A DNA stretch of 64,000 nt from Nageia nagi (taxonomy: Eukaryota > Pinophyta), in NCBI GenBank assembly GCA_050084985.1, contig JBITNC010000001.1, forward strand, positions 186,186,001 to 186,250,000, read 5' to 3'. Below, in pieces: positions 58,712 through 64,000 of the stretch. The notes under the pieces were generated by a model. That model saw only the letters and a list, made by a program, of their open reading frames with translations. It ran no database searches and was not told where the DNA came from. Every line of letters starts with the position of its first letter. The first letter of the stretch is position 1. The position numbers and the translations under genes were made by a program.

Positions 58712-60589
58712 TCAGTCTTGACTCCCAGAATGACCCAAACCACTTGAAACTGGTGAATAAGAAAACCTTGGTGCTGGTCTAGGTGGTGAACTAGGACCAT
58801 CTAAAGAATATCTTAGGAAACTAGGTAACCAAATCTCCATAGCCCTACGATAGTAATCATGCTCCCTCAACTGATCTACATGCTCATCTATAGAAGGAAT
58901 TGAAGTACCAACACTTGGATCTGCAACCCCACCAGATAAATCAGCAATATGAGAATTAGCATCCATCAGAGATCGATAAAGAGTATCTCGCTCAGATCTA
59001 TATCTCATGTGAGTGCTATCTAAATGTCTGAGAGCTATCATCTTAGTCCTCATGGAAGTAATATCTCCTCTCAAATTGGCTAACTCCAAAGAAGAAGCAT
59101 CCTAAAGAGTGTGAAGTTCCTCAATCACATACTGAAGCTCTGCAATCTTAGCCTCATAAGAAGTAGCACTCCTCCCACTGGACTCCCCTCGCTCAAAAGT
59201 AGTCTAAGTAGGAACCTTAGGCTACTAAAACCTACCCTCCTTAGTCTCTAGAACATCTCCAATCACACCCCTAGCATCAAAACCCTCAAAATCCTCCATA
59301 GTAAAATCATCTCCACTAGCAGTACCAGTAGGCTCCTTAGTCACTATCTCTAGAACTGTATCCACTTGAGCTCTCTGAGTAGGATGCTCACTGGTTGCCT
59401 CACTCCTAAAAAACTCTGCTAGCTCAGTATCCCACCATGATGCAAAAGCCTCTGAAGTCCCCACATCATCCATAGGTATATCCTCATCTGGGATATCCCC
59501 ACCAACTCTAAGAACCATAGGTGAATAAGTCAACAAAGAAACACCTGATACAGGAGCATCCCTTAGATGAAGATATCGAAGGAGTGGAGGTGGAATGTCC
59601 TAAGAAAGGGTAAACTATCGATGAAACCAATCATAATGAAAATACTCTATGACACCTACTCATGGACCCTATAAAAATAGCACCTATCTAGTCCCATATA
59701 AATGAAAACTAGTCTCAATAAAATCAGCAATCTACAAACCAATCCTCCACCAAATCTGACTAGGAATCAAACTACTCAAGAGCTATCTGTAAAAAGTGAT
59801 GTCTCTCTAAACACCATCCTTGCATGGAATAACTAGTAAATGGCTCCAATGTTGAATACCTGATGTATATCTTTAGGTAGTATATGTAGAATCAGGTAAT
59901 CCTAAAGGTTGGCAAGGATAAATATGCTCATATGCCCAAGCCTGTAAAATAAGTGTTGTAGCAACTATAGCTCTAGGAGTCTACACTAATAAATAAAGGT
60001 CCCTGTAAATAAGGGCTAATAATGAAGGGGCCCAAGCAAAAGTGATCCTCAAAGTAATCATCTGATGGAGTACACCCATCAGAACCCAAGGAAATCTCCC
60101 ACCACCAGCATCTGGTGCACCATAACACATGATACATCCCATAAGATAAGTAATGTGAAGATATGCAGGATGCTCCTCCTCTGGTAATCCTCACCAAAAC
60201 TGATAATACATCAGGTCTCCTACTTGAATCTACACCATCAACTCCTTAACTACATCCTCCCTAAAAAGCTCACTCACCAATGGTTGAGCCTCCTCTCTAG
60301 TCTGAAGAAGAATAATATCCATGCCTCAGACTGGAAGTCTCAAAATGTGATGAATGTCCTCCACTATGATAGTGATAGGACTAGTAGGGAGCTGAAAAGC
60401 ATTAATTATCGAATCCCATCTCTCAAAAAGTGCAGCTAAAATTGTGAGGTCCTTTTGGATACGACCCATATATGGGGCCACTCCAAAACCAACATCATGA
60501 AGGAAAGCGTGATCTATGTCAGGTACTTGACCACTAAGGTCATGGAGAATCTGAGGGTAATGACCCCTAGAAGTAAAAACCTTTGAAAC

Positions 60590-61014
60590 CTAAAAAGATA
60601 GACATAAAAATTTAGTATATAATATTTTTAAAACATGACATACCAAAATGTTTAAGTTGACTTATTATTCTAAGCATAAAAAAAATGTAAATATGATTAT
60701 CGTTGATCATGTTAAGCAATCGATGATGACTTTTAAGAGATCATTGCTGATCTTCGAATCGGTGATGATTCTGAGGAGATCGTTGGTGATTGTTAAAATC
60801 ACCAATGACTCTATAAAAACCAAATCCAAGGTGCAAACCCTTGGCTAGGGTTTTAAAAATACACATACAAACATAAAAACCCTAAAAACCCTATGCTAAT
60901 ACAACCTACATCATGATAAAACATAGATAAACATTTTTAACTATCAATATTAACCTAGTTCTAAAAAGAAAAAAACCATAAAAAAAACAAAAAAAAAATG
61001 GATGGGTAAAATAC
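60590..61014 (-). other. Predicted intron of the antisense plant mobile domain gene
   Basis: The donor is GAG|GTATTTTA and the acceptor TCTATCTTTTTAG|GTTTC, both canonical, with a pyrimidine tract at the 3' end and T-rich content on the coding strand. Removing 425 bases joins the first short exon to the 626-codon frame without shift. The intron carries a GATCG-type motif cluster (60,697-60,813). Confidence 0.7.
60697..60813. repeat. GATCG-type phased motif cluster in the antisense intron
   Basis: About six units resembling ATCRTTGATGATY, spaced roughly 18-23 bases. Related clusters are at 45,186-45,372, 45,654-45,713, 61,191-61,286, 61,591-61,650 and 63,336-63,522. Confidence 0.8.
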
Positions 61015-61065
61015 CTCTTTAGAGATTGATTTGCCTTTCTTCGAAATCCTCTTGTGTGGCACCAT

Positions 61066-62512
61066 ATGATCTGCTAAAAATTTGGTAAAGAGATGAAAAT
61101 GATAGGTAAGAAAAGACAAAAGTGGAAAAGCAAATGAAAAGTGAAAAGTAAAAAGTAAAACTATTTTCTTTTAAAACCCTCATGTTAGGGATCGTCGTCG
61201 ATCGTCAATGATTTTAAATTGATCGTCAGTGATTGTTACACTGATCGTCAACGATTTCTCATTAATTGTCAATGATTTCACACTCATCTAAAAATGCATA
61301 ATATGAAGTTTATTTTCTTTAAATATTTTAAAATTTATTTGTGTATAGACAAAATTAAAAGCTTCGTTCACTAAGATGAAAGTGAACAAATTATAAATTA
61401 CATTATTTTTCGCCTAGAAGAACGCTCTAATGTCACATGGTTGCCAAATACATCGGCACATGAAGGAATAGTATTGAGTAAGCTTACTAGGGTAAAATAA
61501 TTAAAATCGCCATCAAAATATGTCTAAACACAAGAAACTAAGATATTTTTAGCAAAATATACTATTATAAAGATAGTATTTTTACTATACCAATCGACGA
61601 TGATTATTTTATGATTGTCAACGATCTTAGGAAGATCATCAATGATCCTTGACTAAGTCAAATATGAAAAATAGATCAGACTAAGTTTGAGCTCAGATGA
61701 CAAAATAAGCATAGGATGTAAAATATCATCATGAAACCCATTCTACTAGGACAAAAGCAAAGAAAAGTGAAAGATGACTTGTATTTACAAAATAAGCTTC
61801 CTATCACATACTCGCTTCGGCATGCATGGACAAACCAGAGTCTTGTCATGCAATTGCTATAAATAGCACATAGTATGTAGATAAAAACAAGTGAAGTTTT
61901 GATATACAACATTACTATCTCAAAATTGCATACATCAAATAAGCTCAATATCACATACTTGCTTCGGTATGCAAAGATAAACTAGAGTCTTGTCATGAAA
62001 TTACCATAAATAGCAATAGTATGGAGATTGACATAAGTGTTGTATTACAATATCATTTTTAGAATGTATTAAAAAAAAAAGAGAGAATATTTTGATGATA
62101 TTTCTTAAAATATCATTAATATTTACAAATATCAAAGAAGATAAAATGTGATGTATCCTTGTTACAGGAGATCATCTTGAAACCCCGTTGTTAGGACAAA
62201 GGACAACACCATTAAAATTCATATGCTAAAGAAAACTTATATGGTATAGGTGCACTTAGACATGCAAAATGACATAACAGAAATGTCATGCAACTGTCAC
62301 ACAAGCTCAATACATCCTCATATCGAAAATAGTCACTTCTGAAGTATATTCATATTTGTTTTCAAAACTATATCAAATGTTAAAGGAAAACACATTTTAT
62401 CATAATTTGATAAATTAAAATTTTGGTTCATCTAAGAAATTGAGTCAAAATTTATATCCTGAAAGAGTAGAAAAATAAATCAAACAACAAGGCTTCTCAT
62501 CATATATTTTGA
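61066..62512. other. Region upstream of the antisense gene, before the 3' LTR of E
   Basis: This region is non-coding. It holds two motif clusters: 61,191-61,286 (four units of GATCGTCAAYGATT at 21-22 base spacing) and 61,591-61,650. A tandem repeat of about 147 bp lies at 61,789-62,080, its units marked by TATCACATACTYGCTTCGG and CAGAGTCTTGTCATG-like blocks; a degraded third unit may lie near 62,240-62,320. As the 5' flank of the antisense gene it may hold that gene's promoter. I could not single out a TATA box on the minus strand. The minus ORF at 61,676-61,954 overlaps the tandem repeat and is not supported. Confidence 0.6.
61789..62080. repeat. About 147 bp tandem repeat near the 3' end of E
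   Basis: The units begin AAATAAGCTTCCTATCACAT (61,789) and AAATAAGCTCAATATCACAT (61,937). Each includes a GCTTCGGYATGC block, GTCTTGTCATG and a CATAAATAGC/CTATAAATAGC block. Confidence 0.8.
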
Positions 62513-62542
62513 AATTATCAACCTCATCTTCGGTTGATAATT
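62513..62542 (+). other. Perfect 11 bp hairpin before the polypurine tract of E
   Basis: AATTATCAACC (62,513-62,523) and GGTTGATAATT (62,532-62,542) are exact complements around an 8-base loop TCATCTTC. The polypurine tract starts two bases later. Confidence 0.85.
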
Positions 62543-62543
62543 C

Positions 62544-62557
62544 AAAAAGGGGCAAAA
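62544..62557 (+). other. Polypurine tract of element E
   Basis: AAAAAGGGGCAAAA directly precedes the 3' LTR (TGTAGAC at 62,558), the position of the plus-strand primer in LTR retrotransposons. Confidence 0.8.
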
Positions 62558-63675
62558 TGTAGACACTCAAAATAAACCCTACATTTAGTTTAACAACATA
62601 TAAATAAATAAAATAAGTATCTTTCCAACATATATCACATTAAAATGATTATAACTCCTTATACAAGCTTTAATCAAGCTTTAAAACTCTATTATTGGAT
62701 AGATCTTTTTGAGTAGATGCAAAATGGGTGGTCATATGACCTCTTTTCATTAAAAAATGACTGTTGGGTGATCATTCCAATATTAGTATAAAATTTACTA
62801 AACAATCATTGACAATCTGTCACAATCATTGATGATCCTCTAGGATCGTTGATGATCCCTGAATAATTCAAAAACTGATAAATCTAAGCCCAAAATAGCC
62901 TAGTATGCACAGTTTAGAGTTATGGACATGGATTTGAGATAATAACACCTCAATATTTCACACGAAAGGTTACCTAGAATTTTGTGATGACAAAACAAAT
63001 TAATAACAAACTTTTGAGCTTATAAAATACAAGCTCTGTATGTGAACAAGGGGACCCGAATTTACTATAGCGAAGCTCTATGGAAATTAAACTAGAAGTT
63101 TGTAAGCAAAGATTAGAAGCTTGATCAATAGCGAATCTACCATCTGGTATATTTTAATATTATGTTGTTTACTTCTGATTTATATGTATTAGTAGGTATG
63201 CTTTGGTGTTTCATTTATTTTCTGTGTGTAGGGTCAATACAGGAATGGAAAGATAGAAGTAAGCATAAAGGAGAACAACTAGGAAGAGATACAAATATTT
63301 CAAAATTTTGCGAAAAGTTCACTATAATGCCATAATCATCGATGATTTGTAGATCGGTCGACGGTGATTCCTTAGATCGATGACAAAAGCTAAAAGTTTA
63401 CAACAAGCACAATAATAGTGGGAGACCATTGATTGCTACCGATCCCTGTGTAGATCATGACCGATCCATAATGATCATTATCGATCATAATAAATCGATA
63501 CCAATTCATACGGATCGATAACAGCCTCTTATTTGTATTAAATTTCATCAAAAATCTTTTTTGGATATAATATCTACATTATTATTGATGTGTAATATTG
63601 AATGTGTTCTAATTTATTATGTTGAATGATTTATCTAACTAAATTGCATTTTAGGTGCACAATTCAGTATACACA
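62558..63675 (+). repeat. Element E 3' LTR
   Basis: It is 1,118 bp, partner of 44,409-45,525, and ends TATACACA followed by TAACC. It holds the second TATA inverted repeat (63,016-63,036) and the same motif clusters as the 5' LTR, with many C/T changes inside them. The minus ORF at 63,664-63,855 spans the LTR end and is a chance frame. Confidence 0.95.
63016..63036 (+). promoter_or_regulatory. TATA box of E inside an inverted repeat (3' LTR)
   Basis: GAGCTTATAAAATACAAGCTC keeps both six-base arms of the 5' LTR version; only one A is gained in the loop. Confidence 0.65.
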
Positions 63676-63680
63676 TAACC
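63676..63680 (+). repeat. Right target-site duplication of element E
   Basis: TAACC, identical to 44,404-44,408. Confidence 0.95.
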
Positions 63681-64000
63681 AACCTTGTATTAAGCTGTAT
63701 AAGACCATGGTTGAGACTTTATTAGAATATTTCAAAGCATATGATATTGAGGTTACCTCTAGATCCTCAAATAGATTTGTAGATACAATGTCATATTTGT
63801 GATACCCAATTATCCAAAACCCATTCCAAAGAATCATGCATATGTAAGTGAACATAATCTATAAGTACTCATTGGTTTCACCCTTTTATCATTAGGATTT
63901 CCTACCACATATTAATGAGCTCAATGTTGTACCTAAGGATTTGTGGTATCACCAGTTCATGGATTTTCTTAAGTGTGTAACCTTGCCTACCACCATGTCT
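63676..64000 (+). pseudogene. Element C second RNase H, right half, and linker to integrase
   Basis: After the TAACC the frame of 44,080-44,408 resumes: QPCIKLYKTMVETLLEYFKA, then YDIEVTSRSSNRFVDTMSYL. This matches E's KYKALVEKLLKSFDQFSIEA and PRSSNRFADAMAS. The last catalytic Asp region (RFVD) is kept. Beyond it, NELNVVPKDLWYHQFMDFLK is the linker that leads to the integrase zinc domain. The integrase itself lies beyond the window edge. Confidence 0.82.

Larger units (their letters stand above)
58712..61065 (-). pseudogene. Antisense gene of element E: plant mobile domain protein with one intron
   Basis: Exon 1 is 61,065-61,015 (17 codons, MVPHKRISKKGKSISKE). The intron is 61,014-60,590 (GT...TTTTTAG, phase 0). 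Exon 2 is 60,589-58,712: 626 codons including the stop, in one frame and free of indels. Exon 2 reads VSKVFTSRGHYPQILHDLSG, then the plant mobile domain: DLTILAALFERWDSIINAFQ, SPITIIVEDIHHILRLPV, YLHITYLMGCIMCYGAPDAG and ILQAWAYEHIYPCQPLGLPD. An acidic segment (59,536-59,225) and a short coiled coil (KIAELQYVIEELHTL, LANLRGDITSMRTKM) follow. Seventeen internal stops (13 TAG, 3 TGA, 1 TAA) fit C-to-T loss of Gln, Arg or, for G-to-A, Trp codons. The family occurs in silencing-related plant proteins and in transposons; its role here is unknown. Confidence 0.82.
44409..63675 (+). mobile_element. Element E: 19.3 kb Tat-type retrotransposon with two extra genes
   Basis: The ends are TGTAGACACTC and TATACACA. 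The LTRs are about 1,117 bp each, there is a perfect 5 bp duplication, a primer-binding site at 45,529 and a polypurine tract at 62,544. The coding order is gag (47,288), protease (50,174), G-patch, RT (52,152), RNase H, second RNase H (53,183), integrase (to 55,219), an unknown sense ORF (55,307-56,488) and an antisense intron-containing plant mobile domain gene (61,065-58,712). The second RNase H and the antisense ORF before the 3' LTR both fit the Tat lineage. A hand count gives about 50 LTR differences, roughly 4-5%, so E is the youngest insertion here. Confidence 0.93.
21336..64000 (+). mobile_element. Element C: Tat-type element split by D and E, right end outside the window
   Basis: C starts with TGTAGATATT at 21,336, directly after B's integrase codons. 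Its pieces are LTR/leader 21,336-23,843; gag part 1 23,844-24,371; gag part 2 38,262-40,740; protease and G-patch 40,960-42,170; RT 42,841-43,510; RNase H 43,511-44,000; and second RNase H 44,080-44,408 continuing at 63,676. The gag pieces rejoin without gap when D (24,372-38,261) is removed, and the RNase H pieces rejoin in frame when E is removed. C is of the same family as A. Its integrase and 3' LTR should lie beyond 64,000. Confidence 0.85.

Noticed and set aside
59973-60197. Minus-strand ORF of 74 codons
   Set aside because: It is not in frame with the 626-codon antisense exon that covers it and is a shadow of the plant mobile domain.
61591-61650. Motif cluster as a possible CRISPR array
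   Set aside because: Units are too short and variable, spacers are not unique fixed-length segments, and the DNA is plainly nuclear plant sequence.

Overview
The window is repeat-rich nuclear plant DNA, strongly AT-biased. I see no ordinary host gene. Nearly all of it is decayed Ty3/gypsy LTR retrotransposons, several inserted into one another. The clues to a plant are Tat-lineage elements carrying a second RNase H, a Tekay-type chromovirus and a plant mobile domain gene. Insertions of such different ages stacked together suggest a large-genome seed plant. The sequence does not fix the species; gymnosperm is only a guess.

Layout. Six elements are recognisable, named F and A-E here. F (1 to about 2 kb, + strand) is the 3' end of a gypsy pol: RNase H, integrase and a chromodomain-like tail, then a probable 3' LTR. 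A non-coding stretch with a (GT)n microsatellite follows. A (about 4.0-14.7 kb, - strand) is a Tat-type element with a 5' LTR/leader, gag, protease, RT, two RNases H and integrase. B (about 15.3-21.3 kb, + strand) is a more diverged Tat-like element cut off inside its integrase. C (21,336 to beyond 64,000, + strand) is a close relative of A whose LTR starts inside B's integrase. C's gag is split by D (24,372-38,261), a Tekay-like chromovirus with very long LTRs (about 4.0 and 5.1 kb). C's second RNase H is split by E (44,409-63,675), a 19.3 kb Tat-type element with 1.1 kb LTRs and a perfect 5 bp target duplication (TAACC).

Because A belongs to the same family as C, it shows the unoccupied version of both the D and the E insertion sites. 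That confirms the nesting at base resolution. Order by nesting and LTR divergence: B, then C, then D (LTRs differ by roughly 10-20% where compared), then E (roughly 4-5%).

Element E is the most interesting part. Besides gag-protease-RT-RNase H-second RNase H-integrase it carries 7.3 kb of extra sequence between integrase and the 3' LTR. This holds (1) a sense-strand ORF of 393 codons, whose family I do not recognise, built around an internally duplicated module; and (2) an antisense gene with a 17-codon first exon, a 425 bp GT-AG intron and a 626-codon second exon (stop included) encoding a plant mobile domain protein. Both reading frames are uninterrupted by indels; they are broken only by stop codons explainable by C-to-T change, the pattern expected of heavily methylated DNA. 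E also has clusters of a roughly 20-22 bp phased GATCG-type motif in its LTRs, leader, antisense intron and antisense upstream region. Its leader has repeated hairpins with compensatory changes, its TATA box sits in a perfect inverted repeat, and an 11 bp hairpin lies just before the polypurine tract. No element here looks able to move by itself: all coding regions contain stops, and several catalytic residues are altered.
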